A DNA stretch of 64,000 nucleotides from Ciceribacter sichuanensis (GTDB lineage Bacteria; Pseudomonadota; Alphaproteobacteria; Rhizobiales; Rhizobiaceae). The stretch lies in assembly GCF_024055605.1 (NCBI RefSeq), contig NZ_JAMXLX010000014.1:19127-83126 (forward strand), in the 5' to 3' direction. Within the stretch, counting starts at the first letter, position 1. Every line of letters starts with the position of its first letter. Shown in pieces: positions 16,939 to 26,237 of this stretch. Both the position numbers and the translations under genes were made by a program. The notes beneath the pieces were generated by a model, which was given only the letters and a program-made list of their open reading frames with translations, was not told where the DNA came from and did not search any database.

Positions 16939-18971
16939 CCTGCCGCGCGCAACTGCGCCTCCTGATGTTGACCCGAAGCCACCAGATGGGTGACGTCCAG
17001 GATAAGGGCGACGCTGCCGTCCCCGAGGATCGTAGCGCCGGAGAAGGTCGCCACATCATGATGCAGCTTCGACAACGACTTGATCACCGTCTGGTGGTCG
17101 CCGATGATCTGGTCGACGACCATTCCGACGCGCTCGGTACCGGTGGAGATGACGACGATCTTCTGGAAAGGATCCGGCTTGGTGCCGGTCTGGAAAAGTT
17201 CGCGCAGCCGGATAAACGGCACCAGGCTTTCACGCAGCGAAATGAAGCTCCGGCCCCGCGAACGCATGTCGTCCTCGACAGAAAGCTCAAGGCATTCCTC
17301 AACCGCCGAAAGCGGGATGACATAAGGCGCGTTGCCGACCCGGACGAGCAGGCCGTCGATGATTGCCAGCGTCAGCGGAATGCGCAGGGAAATCTCGGAT
17401 CCCTCGCCCGGCGTACTGGTGATGTCGATGGTGCCGCGAAGAGCCTCGACGGTCTTCTTGACGACGTCCATGCCGACGCCGCGGCCGGAAAGATTGGTGA
17501 TGGTCGCGGCCGTCGAGAAACCCGGCTGGAAGATCATCTGCAACAGTTCCGGATCGGTCAGCGTGGCACCGGGCTGGATCAGGCCGGAGGATTCCGCCTT
17601 GGCCCTGACGCGGGTACGGTCGATACCGCGACCGTCGTCCTTGATGGTGATGATGACTTCGCCGCCCGACTGATGCGCCGAGAGTATGATGCGGCCCGTC
17701 TCGGCCTTGCCGGTGTTGCGACGATCCTCAGGCAGTTCCAGACCATGGTCGATAGAGTTGCGCACCAGATGCACCAGCGGATCGGCCAGACGGTCGATAA
17801 CGGTCTTGTCGACTTCGGTGGTTTCGCCTTCGGTCACCAGATCGATCTTCTTGCCCGTCTCGCGGGAGAGATCGTGAACGAGGCGGCGGAAGCGGCCGAA
17901 GAGGCTTGCCACCGGCATCATGCGCAGAACCATCATGGTATCGCGCAGCTCGCCCGAAAGGCGTTCGATATCTTCGGAAACCGCGCGCAGCTGAATTTCC
18001 ATGGTCGCATCGGCAAGCTGCGACAAGCGCGACTGGGCGATTACGAGTTCGCCAACCCGGTCCATCAACTCGTCGAGGCGTTCGGCGGGAACACGCACGT
18101 TTTCCGCGGCCTTGGCCTGCTGCTGCGGTTTGTTGTCCGCGGCGGGCACCGTATTTTCGGCTGTCTTGGCAGGAGCCTGGGGAGCCTGAGCAACCGGCTG
18201 CGCGATAGCGGGCGCGGCAGAAGCCTGCTCCTTGGTCGCTGCCGGCGTGGAAGCTTCGCCCTTCAGGCGCTCGATCGACAATTCCATCTCATCCATGACG
18301 AAGATGAAGACATCCTCGATCGCCTCGCGTCCGCCATCGGTAACGAGGTGGACATCCCAGGCGAGATGCATTTCCGTCGGCACAAGTGCATCGAGCGGGG
18401 GAACCTTGCTGGTGTCGGCAACGATCCGGCACTCGCCGAGATCGCGCAATTCGTCGAGCAGGCCAAGCGGGTTGGTGCCATTCGCCATGGAATCGTGCGG
18501 CAGACTGAAGCGGATGCGCCAGGCGCCACCCTTTTCGTCGTCCTGCTGCGCTGCCTGAACCCCGGCGACCACCGGGGCTACCTCAACCGCGCCACCCGAA
18601 ACGGCGACGGCGGCATGCAAAACGGCGAGCAGTTCCGCGCTCTTTTCCTCATGATCGCCGTTCGGCGTCTCGAGCAGAGCGCGCATGTGGTCCTGGGCGG
18701 CGAGAACGGCAGTTACGAGTTCCTGGGTGGCGGGCACATCGCCCTTGCGCACCCGGTCGAACGCCGTTTCGCAATGATGGGTAAAGGCTGCCAGCGCGTC
18801 GAAGCCGAACATCGCGCCGGAACCCTTGAGGGTGTGCAGACCACGAAAGACAGCGTCGATCTGGTCCTTGTCGTCCAATCGGCTGGTGAGGTCGAGCAAA
18901 CCCGCCTCGACCTGTTCAAGCAATTCAGTCGCTTCCGTCAGGAAGACTGCGATTGGATCGACGTCTGTCAT
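16935..18971 (-). CDS. cheA: CheA chemotaxis histidine kinase
   Basis: A 678-residue kinase with the full P1-P5 order: P1 Hpt (1-110) with phospho-His46 in GLHTLKGSG, a P2-like region (about 160-235), an Ala/Pro/Gln-rich linker, P3 dimerisation helices, P4 HATPase (about 365-535) with N-box LVRNSIDHGLE and G-boxes DDGRGID and GRGVGMDVV, and P5 CheW-like domain to the end. It phosphorylates CheY and CheB. It overlaps cheY upstream and cheW downstream by ATGA junctions, a tightly coupled operon. Confidence 0.96.
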   Translation of the reverse strand: MTDVDPIAVFLTEATELLEQVEAGLLDLTSRLDDKDQIDAVFRGLHTLKGSGAMFGFDALAAFTHHCETAFDRVRKGDVPATQELVTAVLAAQDHMRALLETPNGDHEEKSAELLAVLHAAVAVSGGAVEVAPVVAGVQAAQQDDEKGGAWRIRFSLPHDSMANGTNPLGLLDELRDLGECRIVADTSKVPPLDALVPTEMHLAWDVHLVTDGGREAIEDVFIFVMDEMELSIERLKGEASTPAATKEQASAAPAIAQPVAQAPQAPAKTAENTVPAADNKPQQQAKAAENVRVPAERLDELMDRVGELVIAQSRLSQLADATMEIQLRAVSEDIERLSGELRDTMMVLRMMPVASLFGRFRRLVHDLSRETGKKIDLVTEGETTEVDKTVIDRLADPLVHLVRNSIDHGLELPEDRRNTGKAETGRIILSAHQSGGEVIITIKDDGRGIDRTRVRAKAESSGLIQPGATLTDPELLQMIFQPGFSTAATITNLSGRGVGMDVVKKTVEALRGTIDITSTPGEGSEISLRIPLTLAIIDGLLVRVGNAPYVIPLSAVEECLELSVEDDMRSRGRSFISLRESLVPFIRLRELFQTGTKPDPFQKIVVISTGTERVGMVVDQIIGDHQTVIKSLSKLHHDVATFSGATILGDGSVALILDVTHLVASGQHQEAQLRAAG

Positions 18972-19336
18972 CTGCCGAGGACCTTCTTTGCAACCTTCAC
19001 GAGGTTTTCAGGATCGAAAGGCTTGGTGAGCCAGCCGGTCGCGCCGGCGGCCTTTGCCTGCTGCTTGATGTCACCATCGGATTCGGTGGTGAGGAAGATG
19101 ATCGGGATACCGGTGTTGGCTGGAACCTTGCGCAGTTCCCTGATCATGGTCAGCCCGTCCATGTTCGGCATATTGAGATCTGTGATGATGAGGTCGAACT
19201 GACCGCCATTCACCTTGGTAAGGCCATCAGTGCCATCGACGGCTTCAGTCACCTGATAGCCGGCGTTGGTCAGTGCGATGCGGGTGGTCAGGCGAACGCT
19301 GGCGGAGTCATCCACCGTGAGAATTTTGGCGCTCAT
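18968..19336 (-). CDS. cheY: CheY single-domain response regulator
   Basis: A 122-residue receiver protein with Asp9/Asp10, phospho-acceptor Asp53 in ITDLNMPNMDG, conserved Thr in FLTTES and the KPF lysine. It carries the signal from CheA to the flagellar motor or acts as a phosphate sink, as rhizobia usually have several CheY. Its ATG overlaps the upstream STAS stop and its stop overlaps the cheA start. Confidence 0.95.
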   Translation of the reverse strand: MSAKILTVDDSASVRLTTRIALTNAGYQVTEAVDGTDGLTKVNGGQFDLIITDLNMPNMDGLTMIRELRKVPANTGIPIIFLTTESDGDIKQQAKAAGATGWLTKPFDPENLVKVAKKVLGR

Positions 19337-19653
19337 CGAAGGTCTCCTCCATTGAGCCAGAAACTGGATGTTGCGGATTTAGGGTCGTCGAGAAGGCCGG
19401 CCCGTTCGAGAACGTCGAGAAGCCTGTCGCTCGCCGGATGGCTGAGAGCCAGCGACTTGCCGCGCCCGGTGGCATAGTTTCGGGCTGCTTCGATCAACTG
19501 CACGAAACTGACGTCAACGTCGGCATTTCCGGCTATTTCCAACGAAATACGTTCGTTATTACCAATGAAATCTAATAAATCCTTGTGAATATCTGTCGCG
19601 TTTCGGATCGTACAAGGACCATCCAGTTTGAGTATTGCGGCACCGGGCGACAT
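19333..19653 (-). CDS. STAS-domain protein at the head of the che operon
   Basis: A 106-residue single STAS domain (anti-anti-sigma-factor fold): an opening beta strand with LKLDGPCTIRNATDIHKDLL, then LEIAGNADVDVSFVQLIEAARNYA in which VSFVQ occupies the position of the usual D-S phosphoacceptor loop, and a final Leu-rich helix. ATG 19653 was chosen over TTG 19668 because GGAGA sits five bases before it. STAS proteins sit at the head of several alphaproteobacterial che operons, where their role is not settled. It is the first gene of the nine-gene unit. Confidence 0.82.
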   Translation of the reverse strand: MSPGAAILKLDGPCTIRNATDIHKDLLDFIGNNERISLEIAGNADVDVSFVQLIEAARNYATGRGKSLALSHPASDRLLDVLERAGLLDDPKSATSSFWLNGGDLR

Positions 19654-19966
19654 CGTTTCTCCAAGCAAGCGAAGCAGTTACTGCGTTGCAAAAACGCTCT
19701 CATCGGACGGTTAATGTGCCGTAAACAGACTGCAACGAATTTTAACTCCCCGATATTCGTTAGACTTTTACCAAAGTTGAAAAGTCGACTTTTACCAATG
19801 GCGACAAATATGTCCCCCCGTTGTGGATGGCTTAAACTTCTTCAGGCAGCATGGCCTCGGTTGTCCAAAAGCCACCGAAATAGTGAGCAGCCAAATTCGA
19901 CTTTCAAAAGAGCGCAGGATTTCAAAATGCGCCGAGAAGACCTGAAACGGGCGGGGATTAGACAGA
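19654..19966. promoter_or_regulatory. Divergent promoter region with ACTTTT/AAAAGT repeat sites
   Basis: 313 bp without genes between the che operon (minus) and the soluble MCP gene (plus). GACTTTTACCAA occurs twice in direct orientation at 19763-19774 and 19787-19798 (24 bp apart). The second copy is half of the palindrome AAAAGTCGACTTTT (19780-19793), giving three half-sites. TTAATGTGCCGTAAA (about 19711-19725) is one mismatch from a CtrA TTAA-N7-TTAA site. These are candidate operators shared by both transcripts; no binding protein can be named. Confidence 0.45.
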
Positions 19967-21712
19967 ATGCAGCACGCCAGACTGAGCCATGACTTCGCAG
20001 CTCCCACCACCGGCACGATTTCGACGGATCTCGAACAGGCCCGCACGGCCATCGAGAAGCGCTTTCTCGAGGGCGGCACCATCCTGCTTTCGGTGCTGGA
20101 ATCGATCGACAAGCTGGCGGCGACGCTGGATGCCGTGACCGGCGCGCTTGACGGTGGCAGCGCCGAGGCCACAGGCCGCGAACTCAAGGCAACCATGACG
20201 GAGCTTTCGGCGCTACCCGAGCGGGAAAGCCGCCGCCAGACGGCGCTTGCCACCATTTCAACGATCGAGAAGGGTCTGCGCGACAAGGTCGTGACGATGC
20301 GCGAGACGTTGCGCTACCTGCGCACCTTCGCCATCACCGCCAAGATCACCGGCGCCGGCATCGCGGATTTTGCCGGCTTTGCCGAAGAAATCATCGAGCG
20401 CATCCAGTACGGCGCAAACCAGGTCGACAAATTTGCCGAAACGCTCGACCAGCTCGGCAAGCGCCTCGATCCAGCGGCGGCCCGCGGCCGGGAGATCCTG
20501 CAGCAGTTCGAAACCGTTGTTCCCGGCATCGTCAAGGATCTCGCCCAGAGCAGCGAACTCCTGACCGAGCAGCACCGCACACTCGGCGCCACCGCCCAGC
20601 GCGTGCGCAAGCTTGCCGGCGGTGTGCAGATGAAGCTCGCCACCGTACTTTCCGCCATGCAGATCGGTGATATTTCCCGCCAGCGCATCGAGCATTGCCA
20701 GTCAGCCTTCGCAATCCTTGGCGACTATCTTGAAACCGGCGAGGGACGCTCGCTTTCCGAGGATCAGAAGAACAGGCTTTCGCTCGCCATTACCTGTCTG
20801 GTCGCCCGCCAGCTCGAACAAACGAGCGGAGATTTCGGTCGCGACACGACGAAAATTGTCAACACGATGGGAAGCTTCAGCGGCGATATCGGCGAAATGC
20901 TGTCCCTGCGCGACCTGATGGCCGGGAACGGCGAAAGCGGCAACAGCCGCGCAATCCGGCAGCTTGAACAGAACGTCGCCGCCGCCCGGAAGATCGTGAC
21001 GACCGTGGAGGCGGCCTCGCTCGAAGCCACCGACCTCAGCCGCAGCACCGCCGAACTGGTCGGCGAACTGGTTTCCGGCATCGAGATCGTCCGCGTGGTG
21101 CGCACCGATATCCAATACATGGCGCTGAACACCAACCTGCGCTGCAGCCGCATCGGCGAGGAAGGCCGCGCCATCAATGTCGTCACCGCTGAACTGCGCA
21201 ATTTCGCCGGCCAGATGGACGAGACAGCGGAAGCCATCCTGACCGCGCTGCACGCGCTTCAGGAGGCAGCAGCCGAAATGGCCGAGGGAACCGATGGTTC
21301 CGACGGTGACGCAAACCTCGGCAAGCGCCTGCATTCAGCAGCATCGCGCATCCATGACGCCGGAGACGGCATGGAGAAGGATCTTGCTCGCCTTGGCGAG
21401 GATGGACGCGACGCCGCCGAGCGCATGGAAAAGGCCATGGTCCAGCTCGATTACAAGGCAGAACTCGGCGACATCCTCGATCGTTGCTCGGGCGAAATCG
21501 CCGAGGCCGTCCAGGGCGCCCAGCCGGATCTTTCGGATCTCGGCCCCGCCATCGAGGTCATCGGCAGCCAGATCTACCGCACCTACACCATGGTTGCCGA
21601 ACGCGAGATCCACGCAGCCGTTCTTCCGCTTCCCGCGACCGCAGCCGCTCCGGTCGCTGCAGCGTCTTCCGCGGATGACGACGAGGATCTCTTCGAATCC
21701 GCCTTCTTCTAA
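19967..21712 (+). CDS. Soluble MCP-like chemotaxis protein
   Basis: A 581-residue, strongly helical protein without any transmembrane segment or signal peptide. Residues about 350-430 show a divergent MCP signalling tip: IVRVVRTDIQYMALNTNLRCSRIGEEGRAINVVTAELR corresponds to the receptor consensus IAxQTNLLALNAAIEAARAGExGRGFAVVAxEVR with several changes. The N-terminal half (long amphipathic helices) is not recognised. The C-terminus ends in an Asp/Glu-rich, aromatic-terminated tail (EDLFESAFF). It is divergent from, and presumably coregulated with, the che operon and is likely a cytoplasmic receptor in the same array. ATG 19967 has only a weak GGGGATTAG upstream. Confidence 0.75.
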   Translation: MQHARLSHDFAAPTTGTISTDLEQARTAIEKRFLEGGTILLSVLESIDKLAATLDAVTGALDGGSAEATGRELKATMTELSALPERESRRQTALATISTIEKGLRDKVVTMRETLRYLRTFAITAKITGAGIADFAGFAEEIIERIQYGANQVDKFAETLDQLGKRLDPAAARGREILQQFETVVPGIVKDLAQSSELLTEQHRTLGATAQRVRKLAGGVQMKLATVLSAMQIGDISRQRIEHCQSAFAILGDYLETGEGRSLSEDQKNRLSLAITCLVARQLEQTSGDFGRDTTKIVNTMGSFSGDIGEMLSLRDLMAGNGESGNSRAIRQLEQNVAAARKIVTTVEAASLEATDLSRSTAELVGELVSGIEIVRVVRTDIQYMALNTNLRCSRIGEEGRAINVVTAELRNFAGQMDETAEAILTALHALQEAAAEMAEGTDGSDGDANLGKRLHSAASRIHDAGDGMEKDLARLGEDGRDAAERMEKAMVQLDYKAELGDILDRCSGEIAEAVQGAQPDLSDLGPAIEVIGSQIYRTYTMVAEREIHAAVLPLPATAAAPVAAASSADDDEDLFESAFF

Positions 21713-21741
21713 GGTCCCTGCGGCGAAATGACCCCATCGAC

Positions 21742-21780
21742 GGGACTTGCATCGCAGGATGCAGGTCCCACTTTCGTTTT
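21742..21780 (+). terminator. Intrinsic terminator after soluble MCP gene
   Basis: A 12-bp stem (21742-21753 with 21758-21769, one G-U) capped by a four-base loop and followed by ACTTTCGTTTT. A second perfect 9-bp hairpin (21782-21790 with 21801-21809) follows immediately. Confidence 0.75.
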
Positions 21781-21910
21781 GTAACCCGGGTAACGTCTGC
21801 CCCGGGTTATGCGGATAGATCAGGGGCGTGTCAGAATATCTCACACCGTGACACGGTCTGCCCATGAACCGCACTGGCGGGACAGATGCCGCCACCCTAT
21901 GTGAAACAGG

Positions 21911-22924
21911 ATGATCAAGCCGGAAGCCCTGCTCCACCCGACGCCGGAGGGCCTTTATTGCCCGCCTGGCAATTTCTACGTCGATCCGGTCCGGCCGGTT
22001 TCGCGGGCCTTGATCACGCATGGCCATTCCGACCACGCCCGGCCCGGCCATGGCAAGGTGCTCGCCACCCGGCAGACGCTCGACATCATGCGCATTCGTC
22101 TCGGACCGGATTTCTGCGGCAGCGAACAGGCGATTGCATTGGGGCAATCCCTTGAAGTGAACGGGGTCACCGTCAGCTTTCATCCCACCGGCCATGTGCT
22201 GGGCTCCGCCCAGATCGCAATCGAGAAAGAGGGGGCGCGGATCATCGTCTCGGGCGATTACAAGCGCAGCAGCGATCCCACCTGCGCGCCTTTCGAGCCC
22301 GTTCCATGCGATGTCTTCATCACCGAAGCCACCTTCGCGCTTCCGGTCTTTCATCATCCCGATCCCATGCGCGAAATCAGCAAGCTCATCACCTCGCTCG
22401 CGCAGTTTCCGGATCGCAGCCATCTGGTCGGCGCCTATGCGCTGGGCAAGGCGCAGCGGGTGATCTCGCTCATTCGCCGCGCTGGGTATGACGAGCCGAT
22501 CTATATCCACGGCGCACTCTCCCGGCTTTGCGAATATTATGCGAGCGAGGGCATTCCGCTTGGCGAACTCAGGCCGGCAACCGACGACGCGATGGCGGCG
22601 GACGGATTTCGCGGCAAGGTCGTTATCGGTCCGCCATCCGCCTTCAACGACCGCTGGGCCCGGCGTTTCAACGATCCGCTATCCATCTTCGCCTCCGGCT
22701 GGATGATGATCCGGCAGCGGGCCAAGCAGCTTGGCGTCGAACTTCCGCTCGTCATCTCCGATCACTGCGACTGGCCGGAACTGACCGCCACGATCCGGGA
22801 AATCGCACCTCAGCAGGTCTGGGTCACCCATGGGCGCGAGGAGGCGCTGGTACGCTGGTGTGAGCTGAACGGCATCGCAGCCCGGCCGCTGCATCTTGTC
22901 GGCTATGAGGACGAGGGAGATTGA
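21911..22924 (+). CDS. Ligase-associated DNA exonuclease (metallo-beta-lactamase/beta-CASP fold)
   Basis: A 337-residue metallo-beta-lactamase-fold nuclease. The metal motif HGHSDH is at residues 37-42, a second histidine in HPTGHVLGS, the aspartate in SGDYKRS, and beta-CASP-type elements follow with a late HCDWPEL and VTHGREE. It is the SNM1/CPSF-like exonuclease that in many bacteria is encoded beside an ATP-dependent DNA ligase and is linked to DNA repair. The ligase gene begins 7 bp after its stop, so they form a pair. The ribosome site (AACAGG) before ATG 21911 is weak. Confidence 0.87.
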   Translation: MIKPEALLHPTPEGLYCPPGNFYVDPVRPVSRALITHGHSDHARPGHGKVLATRQTLDIMRIRLGPDFCGSEQAIALGQSLEVNGVTVSFHPTGHVLGSAQIAIEKEGARIIVSGDYKRSSDPTCAPFEPVPCDVFITEATFALPVFHHPDPMREISKLITSLAQFPDRSHLVGAYALGKAQRVISLIRRAGYDEPIYIHGALSRLCEYYASEGIPLGELRPATDDAMAADGFRGKVVIGPPSAFNDRWARRFNDPLSIFASGWMMIRQRAKQLGVELPLVISDHCDWPELTATIREIAPQQVWVTHGREEALVRWCELNGIAARPLHLVGYEDEGD

Positions 22925-22931
22925 TGACGCC

Positions 22932-24557
22932 ATGAAAGCCCTCTCCGACCTGCTCGATCGCCTCGTGCTGACGCCCGCGCGCAACGGCAAGCTGACGCTG
23001 CTCACCGACTATTTCCGCGAGACCCCCGATCCCGACCGGGGCTATGGGCTCGCGGTCCTCGCCGGCACGCTAGACATTGCCAATGTGAAGCCGGCTCTCC
23101 TGCGCGAACTGGTGCTGGAGCGCATGGACGAGGAACTGTTCCGCTATTCCTATGATTACGTCGGAGATCTCGCCGAAACCATCTCGCTGGTCTGGGACGG
23201 CGACCGGGTCACCCAGCGTTCGCTCACAAGCCAGCCACGGCTTTCCGAGGTGATCCATGCCCTGCAGAATGCCAGCCGCAGCGATACACGCGGCGTCGTC
23301 CGGGGGCTTCTCGACGTGCTCGACACATCCGGGCGTTTCGCATTCCTGAAGCTGGTGACCGGGGGCTTGAGGATCGGGGTCTCGACCCGCCTTGCCAAGC
23401 AGGCGCTCGCCCAACTCGGCCAGAAGGACATCACCGAGATCGAAACGCTCTGGCACGGGCTCGAGCCACCCTATGAGCCTTTGTTCGCCTGGCTGGAAGG
23501 TCGAGATGACAAGCCGGTCCTCGCGACGCCGGCGATCTTTCATTCGGTCATGCTTTCCAATCCCGTCGGCGACCGCGATCTGGAGGGGCTGGACCCGAAG
23601 AATTTCGCCGCCGAGTGGAAATGGGACGGCATCCGCGTACAGCTTTCGCATTTCGGCGGGAGACGAAAGCTCTATTCTCGTTCGGGCGACGACATTTCCG
23701 CATCGTTCCCGGATGTGCTGGAGGCCGCCGAATTCGAGGGCGTGATCGACGGGGAACTCCTGATCGGCGGGACACTACGCTCGAACCAGCCGACCCGGAC
23801 ATTTTCGGACCTTCAGCAACGACTGAACCGCAAGACCGTTTCCGGCAAGATGATCCGCGAATACCCGGCCTTTATCCGGGCCTACGACATGCTCTTCGAT
23901 CGCGATGCCGACATTCGCGGCGAGACATTTCTCGACCGGCGGGAGCGGCTCACTCGCATGATCGATAATACCGCACCAACGCGTTTCGACCTTTCGCCGC
24001 TGGTGCCGTTTTCCTCCTGGGAGGAACTCGACCGCCTGCGCTCCACTCCCCCCGATCCCGTGATCGAGGGCGTGATGATCAAGCGGCTCGACAGCAGCTA
24101 TCAGGCCGGACGCGCCAAGGGTCCGTGGTTCAAATGGAAGCGCGACCCGATGAATGCCGATGCCGTGCTGATGTATGCACAACGCGGCCACGGCAAACGT
24201 TCGAGCTACTATTCCGATTTCACCTTCGGGGTCTGGACTGCGGATCCGGAACAGGGGGACATACTCGTTCCCGTCGGCAAGGCCTATTTCGGCTTTACTG
24301 ATGCGGAACTCGAAGTCCTCGACCGCTATGTGCGTAACAACACCGTCGATCGGTTCGGCCCGGTGCGGGCGCTTCGCGCTGAACCGGATCACGGTTTCGT
24401 CGTGGAAGTGGCCTTCGAAGGCATTTCCCGATCCGGCCGGCACAAGTCGGGTGTCGCGATGCGGTTCCCCCGCATCGCACGGCTGCGGCAGGACAAGCTG
24501 CCGCGCGAGGCCGACCGGCTGGAAACGCTGGTCGGCATGATCGACAGGGCAAGCTGA
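22932..24557 (+). CDS. ATP-dependent DNA ligase (nuclease-associated type)
   Basis: A 541-residue ATP-dependent DNA ligase with an N-terminal helical DNA-binding domain (1-200), adenylation domain with nucleotidyl Lys230 in EWKWDGIRVQ, motif III-type FIRAYDMLFDRD, motif IV EGVMIK, motif V WFKWKR, and the OB domain to the end. It seals nicks in repair and is separate from the NAD-dependent replicative LigA. ATG 22932 was chosen because homologues start MKAxxxLLDRLVLTP; an in-frame ATG at 22905 is also possible. The usual partners of this cluster (Lhr helicase and a phosphoesterase) are not adjacent. Confidence 0.9.
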   Translation: MKALSDLLDRLVLTPARNGKLTLLTDYFRETPDPDRGYGLAVLAGTLDIANVKPALLRELVLERMDEELFRYSYDYVGDLAETISLVWDGDRVTQRSLTSQPRLSEVIHALQNASRSDTRGVVRGLLDVLDTSGRFAFLKLVTGGLRIGVSTRLAKQALAQLGQKDITEIETLWHGLEPPYEPLFAWLEGRDDKPVLATPAIFHSVMLSNPVGDRDLEGLDPKNFAAEWKWDGIRVQLSHFGGRRKLYSRSGDDISASFPDVLEAAEFEGVIDGELLIGGTLRSNQPTRTFSDLQQRLNRKTVSGKMIREYPAFIRAYDMLFDRDADIRGETFLDRRERLTRMIDNTAPTRFDLSPLVPFSSWEELDRLRSTPPDPVIEGVMIKRLDSSYQAGRAKGPWFKWKRDPMNADAVLMYAQRGHGKRSSYYSDFTFGVWTADPEQGDILVPVGKAYFGFTDAELEVLDRYVRNNTVDRFGPVRALRAEPDHGFVVEVAFEGISRSGRHKSGVAMRFPRIARLRQDKLPREADRLETLVGMIDRAS

Positions 24558-24560
24558 GCG

Positions 24561-26057
24561 TCAACGCCGCTTGGTCAGGCAGCGCGACACGCTGTCGTGC
24601 CAACCGGCAATAGCCGCAATACGCTCGGCCTGCGGCATGGCAGGCTCGAAACGATGATCGCGGCGCCAGCGTTCGGCAAAGCCCTTGCGATCCGGCCAGA
24701 TGCCAGCGCGGGAGCCCGCGAGCCATGCGGCGCCGAGGACCGTCGTTTCAAGAATCACCGGCCGGTCGACCGGGCTTGCCAGAATGTCGGCGAGCCTCTG
24801 CATCGTCCAGTCGGAGGCGACCATGCCGCCATCGACGCGCAGCACGGTTTTGTTGGCTGCCCCGTTCCAGTCCTTCTTCATCGCCTCCAGAAGGTCGTGG
24901 GTCTGATAGGCGACGCTTTCCAGTGCCGCGCGGGCGAATTCCTCCGGCCCGGTGCTGCGCGTCAGGCCGAAGATCGCGCCGCGCGCATCCGCATCCCAAT
25001 AAGGAGCTCCAAGGCCGGTAAAGGCAGGCACGAGGTAGACGCGCTGGGTAGGGTCCGCCTTCATGGCCAGCGCGCCCACCTCGGAAGAAACGCCGATGAA
25101 ACCGAGTTCATCACGCAACCACTGCACCGCCGCACCGGCGATGAAGATCGAGCCTTCCAGCGCATAGGTCGTCACCCCGTCCAGCCGGTAGGCGATGGTC
25201 GTCAGCAGCCGGTTCGACGATGCAACCCGGTCGGTGCCGGTGTTGAGCAGGGCGAAGCAGCCGGTGCCATAGGTGGACTTCATCATGCCAGGCTCGAAGC
25301 AGGCATTGCCGATCACCGCCGCCTGCTGGTCGCCCGCGACACCCAGAATGGGAATGGCGACGCCGAACACAGACGGATCGGTCACGCCGAAATCGGCGGC
25401 GCAATCCTTGACCTCCGGCAGCATGGCGGCGGGAATGCCGAGGATCGACAGCAGTTCGTCGTCCCAGCGGTTTTCGCCGATATTGTAAAGAAGCGTTCGG
25501 GACGCGTTGGTGGCATCGGTGACATGCACCTTGCCGCCGGTCAGCTTGTAGATGAGCCAGCTATCCACCGTGCCGAAGCAGACCTCGCCCGCCTGGGCAC
25601 GGGCGCGCAGTCCCTCGACATTCTCCAGCAGCCAGGCGAGCTTGGTGCCGGAAAAATAGGGGTCGAGCAGCAGGCCGGTCTTTTCGGTGAACTTCGGTTC
25701 GAGACCCTTTTCCTTCAGTTCCTCGCAGAAGCGGGCCGTGCGGCGATCCTGCCAGACGATCGCGCGGTGCAGCGGCTCGCCGGTCCTGCGGTCCCAGACA
25801 ACTGTGGTCTCGCGCTGGTTGGTGATGCCGATCGCTGTGATGTCGGCGGCGGATACGCTTGCCTTGGCGAGTGCGGTTCGAACGGTTGCGAGAACGCTTC
25901 TCCAGATTTCCTCGGCATCGTGTTCCACCCAGCCGGAAGACGGGAAATGCTGCGTGAATTCCTGCTGGCCCACGCCTGCGATCGTCATGTCTCCATCGAA
26001 GACGACGGTGCGGCTGGATGTGGTTCCCTGGTCGATGGCGAGGATATAACCACCCAT
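24561..26057 (-). CDS. glpK: Glycerol kinase
   Basis: A 498-residue FGGY-family kinase phosphorylating glycerol to glycerol-3-phosphate. ATP-binding DQGTTSSR is at residues 8-15, the glycerol-contacting WQDRR near 100, GDQQAA and the FGGY-type TYGTGCF and MVASDWTMQ segments follow. ATG 26057 with GGGAG upstream was chosen over an in-frame start at 26078. It is the last gene of the glp operon, separated from glpV by a stable hairpin, and converges with the DNA ligase gene three bases away. Confidence 0.95.
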   Translation of the reverse strand: MGGYILAIDQGTTSSRTVVFDGDMTIAGVGQQEFTQHFPSSGWVEHDAEEIWRSVLATVRTALAKASVSAADITAIGITNQRETTVVWDRRTGEPLHRAIVWQDRRTARFCEELKEKGLEPKFTEKTGLLLDPYFSGTKLAWLLENVEGLRARAQAGEVCFGTVDSWLIYKLTGGKVHVTDATNASRTLLYNIGENRWDDELLSILGIPAAMLPEVKDCAADFGVTDPSVFGVAIPILGVAGDQQAAVIGNACFEPGMMKSTYGTGCFALLNTGTDRVASSNRLLTTIAYRLDGVTTYALEGSIFIAGAAVQWLRDELGFIGVSSEVGALAMKADPTQRVYLVPAFTGLGAPYWDADARGAIFGLTRSTGPEEFARAALESVAYQTHDLLEAMKKDWNGAANKTVLRVDGGMVASDWTMQRLADILASPVDRPVILETTVLGAAWLAGSRAGIWPDRKGFAERWRRDHRFEPAMPQAERIAAIAGWHDSVSRCLTKRR

Positions 26058-26189
26058 GGAATTCGCTCCCTTTCGCATGACAGGTGAAACGGGATCGCCT
26101 GCCCTGCCCTTTTTTCTCTGTCCTGCGCCGTTACGGACGCAAGGCCGCTACGCATTTCTTCGGGAAGTCTTCCTTCCCTAACAACAGGT

Positions 26190-26235
26190 GACCGGGGCAC
26201 TTGACGCGCCCCGGTCCTTCTCCCGGTTTACCGGG
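26190..26235 (-). other. Tandem hairpins between glpV and glpK
   Basis: On the minus strand the glpV stop is followed by a small hairpin (TCCCGG/CCGGGA, 26221-26236) and then a strong 9-bp stem (26190-26198 with 26208-26216). No U-tract follows. Such structures after binding-protein genes protect the upstream mRNA and set a high binding protein to kinase ratio; a partial terminator is the alternative. Confidence 0.6.
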
Positions 26236-26237
26236 AT

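Noticed and set aside
16926..19202. 758-codon plus-strand frame opposite cheA
   Set aside because: Composition is typical of an antisense frame (His/Gly/Arg-rich); cheA, cheY and cheW on the minus strand are certain.
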